Counted from the first letter of the stretch, positions 23,753-32,773 are shown. The stretch: DNA of 64,000 nt from Streptomyces sp. CNH099 (GCA_000514715.1 KI911459.1:310001-374000), one strand, 5' to 3'. Numbers and translations are program-made. Notes: generated by a model not told the origin, from the letters alone.

Positions 23753-25951
23753 TCAACCGTCGCGGACCTGGCGATCACGGATCTTCGCCGCCAACTGCTG
23801 CGGCATCGGCTCGTGCCGGGCGTACGCCCGGTCGAACCGGCCGGTGCCGTGCGACAGCGAGCGCAGGTCCACGGCGTACCTGCCGATCTCGAACTCCGGC
23901 ACCTCGGCGCGTACGAGCGTGCGCCCGCCGCCCGCCTGCTCGGTGCCGACCACGCGGCCGCGCCGCCCGGACAGGTCGCTCATCACCGGGCCCACGTACT
24001 CGTCCGCGACCAGCACGCTGATCTCGGCGACCGGCTCCAGCAGGTGGATCTGCACCTGCGCCGCGGCCTCCCGCAGTGCCAGCGCGCCCGCCGTCTGGAA
24101 GGCGGCGTCGGAGGAGTCCACCGAGTGCGCCTTGCCGTCGACGAGCGTGACCCGCACGTCGACCAGCGGGTAGCCGGTGGCCACGCCCTTCGCGGCCTGG
24201 GCGCGTACGCCCTTCTCCACCGAGGGGATGAACTGCCGCGGCACCGCGCCGCCGACCACCTTGTCCACGAACTCGATGCCCGAGCCCTCCGGCAGCGGCT
24301 CGACCTCGATGTCGCAGATGGCGTACTGCCCGTGGCCGCCCGACTGCTTCACGTGCCGCCCGCGCGCCGCGGACCGGCCCGAGAACGTCTCGCGCAGCGA
24401 GACCCTGTGGTCCACCGGGTCGACCTGCACGCCGTACCGGGTGCGCAGCCGCTCCAGCGCCACGTCGCGGTGCGCCTCGCCCAGGCACCACAGCACCAGC
24501 TGCCGGGTGGACGCGTTCTGCTCCAGCCGCATCGTCGGGTCCTCGGCGCACAGTCGCGCCAGGCCCTGCGACAGCTTGTCCTCGTCCTGCTTGGTGTGCG
24601 CCTCGATGGCCACCGGCAGCAGCGGGTCGGGCATCGCCCAGGGCGCCATCAGCAGCGGGTCGTCCTTGGCCGAGACGGTGTCGCCGGTCTCCGCGCCGTT
24701 CAGCTTGCCGACGCAGGCGATGTCGCCCGCGATCGCCGCCGCCAGCGGGCGCTGGGCCTTGCCGAAGGGGGCGGTGAGCGAGCCGATCCGCTCGTCCGTG
24801 TCGTGGTCCTCGTGTCCGCGGTCCGCCATGCCGTGCCCCGAGACGTGCACCGTCTGGTCGGGGCGCAGGGTGCCGGAGAAGACCCGCAGCAGCGACAGCC
24901 TCCCGATGTACGGGTCCGAGGAGGTCCGGACGACCTCGGCGGCCAGCGGCCCGTCCGGGTCGCAGGCCAGCTCCGCCCGCGCGGCGCCGCGCACGCTGGT
25001 GACGCCGGGGATCTCCCGCTCCAGCGGGGTGGGGAAGCCGCCGGTGACCAGCTCCAGCAGCTCCACGGTGCCCAGCCCCTGGGTGCCTCCCTCGGCGGCG
25101 GGCGCGGCGGCCAGCACCGGGTGGAACACCCCGCGCGCGACGGCCTTCTCCAGGTCCTGCACGAGCGTCTTGACCTCGACGTCCTCGCCGCCGAGGTAGC
25201 GGTCCATGAGGGATTCGTCCTCGCTCTCGGAGATGATCCCCTCGATGAGCCGGTTGCGCGCCTCCTCGATCAGCGGCAGCTCGTCCTCCCCGGGTGCGCG
25301 GTCCTTGCGTGCACCCGAGGAGTAGTCGAAGACACGCTGGGTGAGCAGCCCGATCAGCCCGTGTACGGGCGCGTGGCCGTCCGCGCCCGGCTCCCCGAGC
25401 AGCGGCAGGTACAGCGGCAGCACGGCGTCGGGGTCGTCGCCGCCGAAGGCGTCCCGGCAGGTCCGCGTCATCCGGTCGAAGTCGGCGCTGGCCGCGTCCA
25501 GGTGCGTGACGACGATCGCGCGCGGCATCCTGACCGCCGCGCACTCCTCCCAGAGCACCCGGGTCGCGCCGTCGACGCCGTCCGCGGCCGAGACGACGAA
25601 AAGGGCCGCGTCCGCTGCCCGCAGACCGGCCCGCAGTTCCCCGACGAAATCGGCGTAGCCGGGGGTGTCCAGTAGATTGATCTTGATGCCGTCCCACTCC
25701 ACCGGGACCAGCGAGAGCTGTACCGAGCGTTGCTGGCGGTGCTCGATCTCGTCGTAGTCGGACACGCAGCCGCCGTCCTCGACCCGGCCCGCCCGGCTGA
25801 CGGCCTTCGTCGTCAGCGCCAGCGCCTCCACCAGCGTCGTCTTCCCGGATCCGCTATGGCCGACCAGCACCACGTTCCGAATGTCGGAGGGCCGGGCGGC
25901 CGCCGCTGCCCTGCCGGCGGCCCCGGGGTGTGCGTTCGCCTTGTCACCCAT
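23753..25951 (-). CDS. EF-G-like translational GTPase (EF-G2 type)
   Basis: A 732-residue protein with the EF-G domain order: GTPase (about 20-270), domain II, then domains III-V. The G1 loop is GHSGSGKTT (31-39) instead of the GHVDHGKTT of canonical EF-G, G3 is DTPGYADF, and G4 reads VTHLDAAS instead of NKMD. These changes mark the second, non-canonical EF-G group, for which translocation activity is doubtful; a role in ribosome rescue, stress or antibiotic protection is possible. Domain IV has QSGGHGQYAICDIEVEP, which is the conserved EF-G signature. The ATG at 25951 has GGAGGCGAG upstream. Confidence 0.9.
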   Translation of the reverse strand: MGDKANAHPGAAGRAAAAARPSDIRNVVLVGHSGSGKTTLVEALALTTKAVSRAGRVEDGGCVSDYDEIEHRQQRSVQLSLVPVEWDGIKINLLDTPGYADFVGELRAGLRAADAALFVVSAADGVDGATRVLWEECAAVRMPRAIVVTHLDAASADFDRMTRTCRDAFGGDDPDAVLPLYLPLLGEPGADGHAPVHGLIGLLTQRVFDYSSGARKDRAPGEDELPLIEEARNRLIEGIISESEDESLMDRYLGGEDVEVKTLVQDLEKAVARGVFHPVLAAAPAAEGGTQGLGTVELLELVTGGFPTPLEREIPGVTSVRGAARAELACDPDGPLAAEVVRTSSDPYIGRLSLLRVFSGTLRPDQTVHVSGHGMADRGHEDHDTDERIGSLTAPFGKAQRPLAAAIAGDIACVGKLNGAETGDTVSAKDDPLLMAPWAMPDPLLPVAIEAHTKQDEDKLSQGLARLCAEDPTMRLEQNASTRQLVLWCLGEAHRDVALERLRTRYGVQVDPVDHRVSLRETFSGRSAARGRHVKQSGGHGQYAICDIEVEPLPEGSGIEFVDKVVGGAVPRQFIPSVEKGVRAQAAKGVATGYPLVDVRVTLVDGKAHSVDSSDAAFQTAGALALREAAAQVQIHLLEPVAEISVLVADEYVGPVMSDLSGRRGRVVGTEQAGGGRTLVRAEVPEFEIGRYAVDLRSLSHGTGRFDRAYARHEPMPQQLAAKIRDRQVRDG

Positions 25952-26057
25952 GTGTCTCGCCTCCGTCTGACACGTGCGGTGCATTCGAGCTTTGCACCGT
26001 GGCCAGACCCCGTCCATAGCACGGACGGCTTCGTACGGCCGTACGGGCCGGGCCCTG

Positions 26058-26105
26058 CCCCGCGTACGGCCCCGCGTACGGCCCCGCGTACGGCCCGGCG
26101 CACGG
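26058..26105. repeat. 12-bp tandem repeat in the divergent EF-G-like/PIP synthase promoter region
   Basis: Three perfect copies of CCCCGCGTACGG (26058-26069, 26070-26081, 26082-26093) are followed by a degenerate fourth (26094-26105). It sits in the 268-bp gap between two divergent starts. A -10-like TACGAT for the PIP synthase gene follows at 26133-26138. Confidence 0.75.
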
Positions 26106-26219
26106 CCCGCGCGGGCCCGTCCGGGTGCTGGCTACGATGGCTGCGCTACGTTGAGCGACTTCCACCGACGAGCCCCCGGCCTGCCGCGGGGCCCGCCGAC
26201 CGGCAACCCTGGGACGGCC

Positions 26220-26942
26220 ATGCTGAACAAGTACGCGCGTGCGATCTTCACGCGTGTCTTCAAACCCCTCGCCCTGATGCTCCTGCGCCGGGGCGTGAGC
26301 CCGGACACCGTCACCTTCGTGGGGACACTCGGCGTGATGGCGGGCGCACTGGCCTTCTTCCCCCGCGGGGAGTTCTTCTGGGGCACGGTGATCATCACCT
26401 TCTTCGTCTTCTCCGACCTGATCGACGGCACCATGGCCCGCGAGTCCGGCCGTTCCAGCCGCTGGGGCGCCTTCCTGGACTCGACGTTGGACCGGGCGGC
26501 GGACTCCGCCGTCTTCGGCGGCATCGCGCTGTGGTACGCGGGCGACGGCGACGACCTGATGATGTGCGCGGTGGCGATCTTCTGCCTGGCCGGCGGCCAG
26601 GTGGTGTCGTACACCAAGGCGCGCGGCGAGAGCATCGGGCTGCCGGTGAAGGTCAACGGCCTGATGGAGCGGGCCGACCGGCTGGTGATCACCCTGGTCC
26701 TCGCCGGCTTCGCGGGCATGGAGCGCGCCTTCGGCATCCCGCACATCGGCATCCTGCTGCCCATCGCGCTGTGGGCGGTCGCCGCGGGCAGCGCCGTCAC
26801 GCTCTTCCAGCGGATGGTGACCGTCCACCGGGAGGCCGCCGAGAAGGACGCCGAGGACCCGCTGCCGCCGCCCGCGCCGCGCGGCGGCCCGCCGCCGTCC
26901 TCGGCAGACGCAGGCGCGCCCGCGGACCAGGAGCGCGCGTGA
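26220..26942 (+). CDS. Phosphatidylinositol phosphate synthase (CDP-alcohol phosphatidyltransferase)
   Basis: A 240-residue integral membrane enzyme joining CDP-diacylglycerol to inositol phosphate, the first lipid step toward phosphatidylinositol and its mannosides. The signature D66-xx-D69-G-xx-A-R-x8-G83-xxx-D87-xxx-D91 is complete (SDLIDGTMARESGRSSRWG, then AFLDSTLDRAAD). About six membrane helices follow the family pattern; the Pro/Ala-rich C-terminal tail is extra. The ATG at 26220 gives the normal N-terminus MLNKYARAIF. The stop overlaps the acyltransferase start by 4 nt. Confidence 0.93.
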   Translation: MLNKYARAIFTRVFKPLALMLLRRGVSPDTVTFVGTLGVMAGALAFFPRGEFFWGTVIITFFVFSDLIDGTMARESGRSSRWGAFLDSTLDRAADSAVFGGIALWYAGDGDDLMMCAVAIFCLAGGQVVSYTKARGESIGLPVKVNGLMERADRLVITLVLAGFAGMERAFGIPHIGILLPIALWAVAAGSAVTLFQRMVTVHREAAEKDAEDPLPPPAPRGGPPPSSADAGAPADQERA

Positions 26943-27838
26943 GGGAGCGCCTGACCGACGGGATGTACGGCCTGGGCTGGGCGGCCGTGAAACGGCTGCC
27001 CGAGCCCGCCGCCGCCGCCCTCGGCAGGCGCATCGCCGACACCGCCTGGCGGCGCGACGGCAAGGGCGTACGGCGGCTGAGGTCGAACCTCGCCCGCGTG
27101 GTCCCGGACGCCGGGCCCGAGCGGCTGGCCGCGCTCACCCGGGCCGGGATGCGCTCGTACATGCGCTACTGGATGGAGTCCTTCCGGCTGCCCGCCTGGA
27201 GCCGGCAGCGCATCCGGGAGGGCTTCGACCCCAAGGACGTGCACCGGCTGGAGGACGGCCTCGCCGGCGACACCGGCGTGATCCTCGCGCTGCCGCACAT
27301 GGGCAACTGGGACCTGGCCGGCGCCTGGGTCACCACCAAGCTCGGCGTGCCCTTCACCACCGTGCAGGAGCGGCTGAAGCCGGAGTCGCTGTACGACCGC
27401 TTCGTCGCGTACCGCGAGAGCCTCGGCATGGAGGTCCTGGCGCACGGCGGCGCGAGCGCCTTCGGCACCCTCGCGCGGCGGCTGCGCGACGGCGGACTGG
27501 TCTGCCTGGTCGCCGACCGCGACCTGTCCGCCGCCGGCGTCGAGGTCGACTTCTTCGGCGCCGCCGCGCGCATGCCCGCCGGCCCCGCGCTGCTCGCCCA
27601 GCAGACCGGCGCGCTGCTGCTGCCCGTCACGCTCTGGTACGACGACTCGCCCGTGCTGCAGGGCAGGGTGCACCCGCCGGTGGAGGTGCCCGCCGACGGC
27701 ACCCGCGCCGCGAAGACCGCCGCGATGACGCAGGCCATGGCCGACGACTTCGCCGCCGGCATCGCCGGGCACCCGCAGGACTGGCACATGCTGCAGCGCT
27801 TCTGGCTGGACGACCTCGCGGGCGGGGCGCCGCGGTGA
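26939..27838 (+). CDS. Phosphatidylinositol mannoside acyltransferase (LpxL/HtrB fold)
   Basis: A 299-residue lauroyl/myristoyl-type acyltransferase. LPHMGNWDLAGAW holds the HxxxxD catalytic motif. The CLVADRDLSAAGVEVDFFG segment and the ending HPQDWHMLQRFW (with the typical D-W pair) match the LpxL/PatA family. Position between PIP synthase and a PimA-like mannosyltransferase makes acylation of a PIM the likely reaction, at the inner face of the membrane. The GTG start overlaps the previous stop; both overlaps in this operon are 4 nt, so the genes are translationally coupled. Confidence 0.9.
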   Translation: MRERLTDGMYGLGWAAVKRLPEPAAAALGRRIADTAWRRDGKGVRRLRSNLARVVPDAGPERLAALTRAGMRSYMRYWMESFRLPAWSRQRIREGFDPKDVHRLEDGLAGDTGVILALPHMGNWDLAGAWVTTKLGVPFTTVQERLKPESLYDRFVAYRESLGMEVLAHGGASAFGTLARRLRDGGLVCLVADRDLSAAGVEVDFFGAAARMPAGPALLAQQTGALLLPVTLWYDDSPVLQGRVHPPVEVPADGTRAAKTAAMTQAMADDFAAGIAGHPQDWHMLQRFWLDDLAGGAPR

Positions 27839-29004
27839 GGGTCGGGATCGTCTGTCCGTACTCGTGGGAGACGCCCGGCGGGGTGCAGTTCCACGTACGC
27901 GACCTGACCGAGCACCTGCGCGCCGCCGGCCACGAGGTCTCCGTCCTGGCGCCCGCGGACGACGACACGCCGCTGCCCGGCTACGTCGTCTGGGCCGGCC
28001 GGGCCGTCCCCGTGCCGTACAACGGATCCGTGGCGCGCATCAACTTCGGCTTCCTGTCCGCCGCCCGGGTGCGCCGCTGGGTGCGCGACGGCGACTTCGA
28101 CGTGCTGCACATCCACGAGCCGGCCGCCCCGTCGCTCGCGCTGCTGGCCTGCTGGGCGGCGAAGGGGCCGATCGTGGCCACGTTCCACATGTCCAACCCG
28201 CGCTCCCGCGGCATGATCGCCGCGTACCCGATCCTGCAGTCGGCGCTGGAGAAGATCAGCGCCCGGATCGCGGTCAGCGAGTACGCGCGCCGCACGGTCG
28301 TGGAGCACCTGGGCGGCGACGCCGTCGTCATCCCCAACGGCGTCGACGTGGGCTTCTTCGCCGGGGCCGAGCCGAAGGCCGAGTGGCAGGGCCGCACGCT
28401 GGGGTTCATCGGCCGCATCGACGAGCCGCGCAAGGGGCTGCCGGTGCTGATGGAGGCGTTCCCGCGGATCCTGGAGCGGGTGCCGGACGCCCGCCTGCTG
28501 GTCGCCGGGCGCGGCGACCCGGCGGAGGTGGCGGCGCACCTGGCGCCCGGGGTGCGGGAGCGGGTGGAGTTCCTGGGGATGGTCGACGACGAGGACAAGG
28601 CGCGGCTGCTGCGCAGCGTCGACCTGTACGTCGCGCCGAACACCGGCGGCGAGTCGTTCGGGATCATCCTCGTCGAGGCGATGTCGGCAGGTGCGCCGGT
28701 GCTCGCCGCCGACCTCGACGCGTTCGTCCAGGTGCTGGACGGCGGCACGGCCGGGGAGGTCTTCGCCCGCGAGGACGCCGGGGACCTGGCCGAGCGGGCG
28801 GCGGGGCTGCTGCTGGACGACGCCCGCCGGGCCGGGCTGCGCCGGCGCGGCAGCCGGCACGTGCAGCGGTTCGACTGGTCGACGGTCGGCGCGGACATCC
28901 TCGCGGTCTACGAGACGGTGACGCAGGGCGCCGCGTCGGTCGCGGAGGACGAGCGCGCCGGCCGCTGGGCCCGCTTCGGCCCCGCCCGCGACCGGGAGGC
29001 GTGA
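27835..29004 (+). CDS. GT4 glycosyltransferase, PimA-like phosphatidylinositol mannosyltransferase
   Basis: A 389-residue GT-B glycosyltransferase. The N-terminal domain starts VRVGIVCPYSWETPGGVQFH, matching PimA's glycine-rich acceptor loop. The C-terminal domain has FIGRIDEPRKGLPVLMEA and the GT4 E-x7-E motif ESFGIILVEAM for nucleotide-sugar binding. It should transfer mannose from GDP-mannose to phosphatidylinositol on the cytoplasmic face. The operon context supports PimA; PimB-type activity cannot be excluded by sequence alone. Confidence 0.92.
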   Translation: MRVGIVCPYSWETPGGVQFHVRDLTEHLRAAGHEVSVLAPADDDTPLPGYVVWAGRAVPVPYNGSVARINFGFLSAARVRRWVRDGDFDVLHIHEPAAPSLALLACWAAKGPIVATFHMSNPRSRGMIAAYPILQSALEKISARIAVSEYARRTVVEHLGGDAVVIPNGVDVGFFAGAEPKAEWQGRTLGFIGRIDEPRKGLPVLMEAFPRILERVPDARLLVAGRGDPAEVAAHLAPGVRERVEFLGMVDDEDKARLLRSVDLYVAPNTGGESFGIILVEAMSAGAPVLAADLDAFVQVLDGGTAGEVFAREDAGDLAERAAGLLLDDARRAGLRRRGSRHVQRFDWSTVGADILAVYETVTQGAASVAEDERAGRWARFGPARDREA

Positions 29005-29007
29005 CCC

Positions 29008-29562
29008 GTGACGACCCCGCTGACGCTCCTTCTCGTCGCGGTCGCGCTCTGCCTGGTCGGCGTCTACCTGAGCTGGACCGCCGGCCGGCTCGACCGGCTG
29101 CACACCCGTATCGACGCCACCAAGGCGGCCCTCGACGCCCAGCTGCTCCGGCGCGCCTCGGTGGCGCAGGAGCTGGCCACCAGCGGCCTGCTCGACCCGG
29201 CCGCCTCGATCGTGCTCTACGAGGCCGCGCACGCCGCCCGGCAGGCGGAGGAGGACCAGCGCGAGGTCGCCGAGAGCGAGCTGAGCCAGGCCCTGCGGGC
29301 GGTGTTCGAGGCCCCGGAGCAGGTGGAGGCGGTGCGCGGGGCGCCGGGCGGCGAGGAGGCCGTGCACGAGCTGGCGGAGGCCGCGCGGCGGGTGCCGATG
29401 GCGCGGCGCTTCCACAACGACGCCGTACGGGCGGCGCGGGCGCTGCGGCGGCACCGCAAGGTGCGCTGGTTCCGGCTGGCCGGGCACGCGCCGTTCCCGC
29501 TGGCGGTCGAGATGGACGACGAGCCGCCGCCGGCGCTGACCGACCGCGCCCCCGCGGCCTGA
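29008..29562 (+). CDS. LemA-like membrane-anchored coiled-coil protein
   Basis: A 184-residue protein with an N-terminal membrane helix (PLTLLLVAVALCLVGVYL) followed by helical segments DRLHTRIDATKAALDAQLLR and RFHNDAVRAARALRRHRKV. The pattern (IDATKAALDAQLLRR..., then R-x-x-N-D-A-V) resembles LemA-family proteins, although it is divergent. The function of this family is unknown. It starts 4 nt after the PimA-like gene and is probably the last gene of the PIM operon. Confidence 0.7.
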   Translation: MTTPLTLLLVAVALCLVGVYLSWTAGRLDRLHTRIDATKAALDAQLLRRASVAQELATSGLLDPAASIVLYEAAHAARQAEEDQREVAESELSQALRAVFEAPEQVEAVRGAPGGEEAVHELAEAARRVPMARRFHNDAVRAARALRRHRKVRWFRLAGHAPFPLAVEMDDEPPPALTDRAPAA

Positions 29563-29744
29563 CCCGCCGGGCGCGCGACGGCCACAGCCTTGCGATTGGC
29601 TCTTTCCCGGCCCCTCCCGCCTGGGGTTTCCTTGACGGTGGCGCGCGCTCGGGCCGCGGTCCGAACGTGTTTACGATAGAGGTACCGCACCCCGCGTCGC
29701 GTATACGTCCACACCGCACCCCTTCACCCCAGCGAGGTTCCACC

Positions 29745-30665
29745 GTGTCCAGCACGCCCAGCTCCGCCCCCCAGCCCTCGGCCCCCGAGACCGGCACCGC
29801 CCGCGTCAAGCGCGGCATGGCCGAGCAGCTCAAGGGCGGCGTGATCATGGACGTCGTCACGCCCGAGCAGGCGAAGGTCGCCGAGGACGCGGGCGCCGTC
29901 GCGGTCATGGCCCTGGAGCGGGTCCCCGCCGACATCCGCAAGGACGGCGGCGTGGCGCGCATGTCGGACCCCGACATGATCGAGGGCATCATCGAGGCCG
30001 TCTCCATCCCCGTGATGGCCAAGTCCCGCATCGGCCACTTCGTCGAGGCCCAGGTCCTGCAGGCGCTCGGCGTGGACTACATCGACGAGTCCGAGGTGCT
30101 CACCCCCGCCGACGAGGTCAACCACTCCGACAAGTGGGCCTTCACCACCCCCTTCGTCTGCGGCGCCACCAACCTGGGCGAGGCCCTGCGCCGAATCGCC
30201 GAGGGCGCCGCGATGATCCGCTCCAAGGGCGAGGCCGGCACCGGGAACGTCGTCGAGGCCGTCCGCCACCTGCGCCAGATCAAGAACGAGATCGGCGCCC
30301 TGCGCGGCCTCGACAACCACGAGCTGTACGCCGCGGCCAAGGAGCTGCGCGCCCCGTACGAGCTGGTCGCCGAGGTGGCGCGGCTCGGCAGGCTGCCCGT
30401 CGTGCTGTTCTCCGCCGGCGGCGTCGCCACCCCCGCCGACGCCGCGCTGATGCGGCAGCTCGGCGCCGAGGGCGTCTTCGTCGGCTCCGGCATCTTCAAG
30501 TCCGGCGACCCGGCCAGGCGCGCCTCCGCCATCGTCAAGGCCACCACCTTCTACGACGACCCGAAGGTCGTCGCGGACGCCTCCCGCGACCTCGGCGAGG
30601 CCATGGTCGGCATCAACCTCGACACCCTGGACGACTCCGAGCGCTACGCCGGCCGGGGCTGGTGA
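29745..30665 (+). CDS. pdxS: Pyridoxal 5'-phosphate synthase subunit PdxS
   Basis: A 306-residue TIM-barrel synthase that makes PLP from ribose 5-phosphate, glyceraldehyde 3-phosphate and ammonia. The lysines of the two active sites are in VMAKSRIGHF and VGSGIFKSGDP (the first binding the sugar, the second binding the product). RVPADIRKDGGVARMSDP is the diagnostic loop. Length and sequence are typical. GTG start at 29745. It stands 12 nt before pdxT, which supplies the ammonia. Confidence 0.97.
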   Translation: MSSTPSSAPQPSAPETGTARVKRGMAEQLKGGVIMDVVTPEQAKVAEDAGAVAVMALERVPADIRKDGGVARMSDPDMIEGIIEAVSIPVMAKSRIGHFVEAQVLQALGVDYIDESEVLTPADEVNHSDKWAFTTPFVCGATNLGEALRRIAEGAAMIRSKGEAGTGNVVEAVRHLRQIKNEIGALRGLDNHELYAAAKELRAPYELVAEVARLGRLPVVLFSAGGVATPADAALMRQLGAEGVFVGSGIFKSGDPARRASAIVKATTFYDDPKVVADASRDLGEAMVGINLDTLDDSERYAGRGW

Positions 30666-30676
30666 GGACGGCCCGT

Positions 30677-31267
30677 ATGGACACCGCCGTCGTCGGCGTG
30701 CTCGCCCTCCAGGGCGACGTGCGCGAGCACCTGGCCGCCCTGGCCGCGGCCGGTGCGCGGGCGGTGCCGGTGCGCCGGCCGGCGGAGCTGGCGGAGGTGT
30801 CCGGCCTGGTCGTCCCCGGTGGCGAGTCCACCACGATGTCCAAGCTGGCCGTCGCCTTCGGCCTGCTGGAGCCGCTGCGCGCCCGGGTGCGCGCGGGCAT
30901 GCCCGCGTACGGCTCCTGCGCCGGCATGATCATGCTCGCCGACAAGATCCTCGACCCGCGCTCCGGCCAGGAGACCGTCGGCGGCATCGACATGATCGTG
31001 CGGCGCAACGCCTTCGGGCGGCAGAACGAGTCGTTCGAGGTGCCGCTGGACATGGCCGGCGTCCCCGGCGGACCCGTGCACGGCGTTTTCATCCGGGCGC
31101 CGTGGGTGGAGTCCACCGGCGCCGGGGTGGAGCGGCTGGCGGAGGTCGACGGGCACGCCGTCGCGGTCCGGCAGGGCCCGCTGCTGGCGACGTCGTTCCA
31201 TCCGGAGCTGACCGGCGACCACCGCGTGCACGCCCTCTTCGCCGATATGGTGCGCCGGGCGGTATGA
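30677..31267 (+). CDS. pdxT: PLP synthase glutaminase subunit PdxT
   Basis: A 196-residue class I glutamine amidotransferase that hydrolyses glutamine and channels ammonia to PdxS. VVPGGESTTMSKL is the oxyanion region, YGSCAGMIML holds the nucleophile cysteine, and TSFHPELTGDHRVH holds the catalytic histidine and glutamate. All triad members are present. The ATG at 30677 gives MDTAVVGVLALQGDV, the usual start. Confidence 0.97.
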   Translation: MDTAVVGVLALQGDVREHLAALAAAGARAVPVRRPAELAEVSGLVVPGGESTTMSKLAVAFGLLEPLRARVRAGMPAYGSCAGMIMLADKILDPRSGQETVGGIDMIVRRNAFGRQNESFEVPLDMAGVPGGPVHGVFIRAPWVESTGAGVERLAEVDGHAVAVRQGPLLATSFHPELTGDHRVHALFADMVRRAV

Positions 31268-31275
31268 CCGCCACC

Positions 31276-31281
31276 GGTAGG
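31276..31281 (+). promoter_or_regulatory. Likely -10 element of the YebC-family gene
   Basis: TAGGAT lies just after pdxT and about 56 nt before the next GTG, so the YebC-family gene may have its own promoter. Confidence 0.35.
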
Positions 31282-31336
31282 ATCGACGAGTTCGTTGTCG
31301 TAGTCGAATGCGCGGAACGCGGAATGGAGCGGGGCT

Positions 31337-32089
31337 GTGTCCGGCCACTCTAAGTGGGCAACCACCAAGCACAAGAAGGCCGTGATCGATGCCAAGCGAG
31401 GAAAGCTCTTCGCCAAGCTGATCAAGAACGTCGAGGTCGCGGCGCGGCAGGGGGGACCCGACCCGGACGGCAATCCCACGCTGTACGACGCGATCCAGAA
31501 GGCAAAGAAGCAGTCCGTCCCGAACAAGAACATCGACAGCGCGGTCAAGCGCGGCGCGGGTCTGGAAGCGGGCGGCGCCGAATACGAGACGATCATGTAC
31601 GAGGGCTACGGGCCCAACGGCGTGGCGGTCCTCATCGAGTGCCTGACGGACAACCGCAACCGCGCCGCCTCCGACGTCCGCGTCGCCATGACCCGCAACG
31701 GCGGCTCCATGGCCGACCCCGGCTCCGTGGCGTACCTGTTCCACCGCAAGGGCGTGGTCATCGTCCCCAAGGGCGAGCTGGGCGAGGACGACGTGCTGGC
31801 GGCCGTGCTGGACGCCGGCGCCGAGGAGGTCAACGACCTCGGGGAGTCCTTCGAGGTGCTCAGCGAGGCCGGCGACATGGTCGCGGTCCGCACCGCCCTG
31901 CAGGACGCCGGGATCGACTACGACTCCGCCGAGGCCAACTTCGTCCCCACCATGCAGGTGGAGCTGGACGAGGAGGGCGCCCGGAAGATCTTCCGGCTCA
32001 TCGACGCCCTGGAGGACAGCGACGACGTGCAGAACGTCTTCGCCAACTTCGACGTCTCCGACGAGGTCATGGAGCAGGTCTCGGCCTGA
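31337..32089 (+). CDS. YebC/PmpR family protein
   Basis: A 250-residue member of the YebC family. MSGHSKWATTKHKKAVIDAKRG is the invariant N-terminus; later YEGYGPNGVAVLIECLTDNRNRA and FHRKGVVIVP follow. The family was named as DNA-binding regulators next to ruvC; recent work points to a role at ribosomes stalled on proline runs. Both roles are recorded here as family knowledge. GTG start with GGAGCGGGG upstream. Located directly before ruvC, as in many bacteria. Confidence 0.95.
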   Translation: MSGHSKWATTKHKKAVIDAKRGKLFAKLIKNVEVAARQGGPDPDGNPTLYDAIQKAKKQSVPNKNIDSAVKRGAGLEAGGAEYETIMYEGYGPNGVAVLIECLTDNRNRAASDVRVAMTRNGGSMADPGSVAYLFHRKGVVIVPKGELGEDDVLAAVLDAGAEEVNDLGESFEVLSEAGDMVAVRTALQDAGIDYDSAEANFVPTMQVELDEEGARKIFRLIDALEDSDDVQNVFANFDVSDEVMEQVSA

Positions 32090-32122
32090 GCCGTACGAGC
32101 ACGCCGGCGCGCCGGCCGTGCG

Positions 32123-32153
32123 GGGCCCGCGGACGGCGACATCCCGCGGGCCC
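32123..32153 (+). terminator. Terminator between the YebC-family gene and ruvC
   Basis: A perfect 10-bp stem (32123-32132 with 32144-32153) with an 11-nt loop, followed by TTCGG. A -10-like TAGCCT and GAGAGGGGGG precede ruvC after it. Confidence 0.55.
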
Positions 32154-32221
32154 TTCGGCTGCGGTGTCGGTGCCGGCCGGTAGCCTGCACACACGTACGC
32201 GCGCAGACGAGAGGGGGGCCG

Positions 32222-32773
32222 GTGCGGGTGCTCGGAGTGGACCCGGGGCTGACGCGGTGCGGCGTCGGCGTCGTCGACGGGGCGCCGGGCCGGGCGCTGC
32301 GCATGGTCGCCGCCGGCGTCGTGCGCACCTCTTCCGACGCCCCGACCGCCGAGCGGCTGCTGCTCATCGAGCACGGCGTCGAGGAGTGGCTCGACGCGCA
32401 CGAGCCCGCCGCCGTCGCCGTGGAGCGCGTCTTCAGCCAGCACAACGTACGCACCGTGATGGGCACCGCCCAGGCCAGCGCCGTCGCCATCCTCTGCGCC
32501 GCCCGCCGCGGCCTGCCCGTCGCGCTGCACACCCCCAGCGAGGTCAAGGCCGCCGTCACCGGCTCGGGACGCGCGGACAAGGCGCAGGTCGGTGCCATGG
32601 TCACCCGGCTGCTGCGGCTCGACGCCCCGCCCCGGCCCGCCGACGCCGCCGACGCGCTGGCCCTGGCCATCTGTCACCTGTGGCGCGCCCCCGCGCACGA
32701 CCGGCTGCGGCGCGCGCGGGCGGCCGCCGCGGCGCCGCGCGCCGCCCGTGAGATCCGGAGAGGCCCCGCATGA
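32222..32773 (+). CDS. ruvC: Holliday junction resolvase RuvC
   Basis: A 183-residue RNase H-fold nuclease that cuts Holliday junctions in recombinational repair. Acidic active-site residues are visible: D7 in GVDPGLTRCG, E68 in AVERVFSQHN, D141 and D144 in ADAADALALAICH. The C-terminal basic tail is about 25 residues longer than in E. coli. GTG start with a strong ribosome site. Overlaps ruvA by 4 nt. Confidence 0.97.
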   Translation: MRVLGVDPGLTRCGVGVVDGAPGRALRMVAAGVVRTSSDAPTAERLLLIEHGVEEWLDAHEPAAVAVERVFSQHNVRTVMGTAQASAVAILCAARRGLPVALHTPSEVKAAVTGSGRADKAQVGAMVTRLLRLDAPPRPADAADALALAICHLWRAPAHDRLRRARAAAAAPRAAREIRRGPA

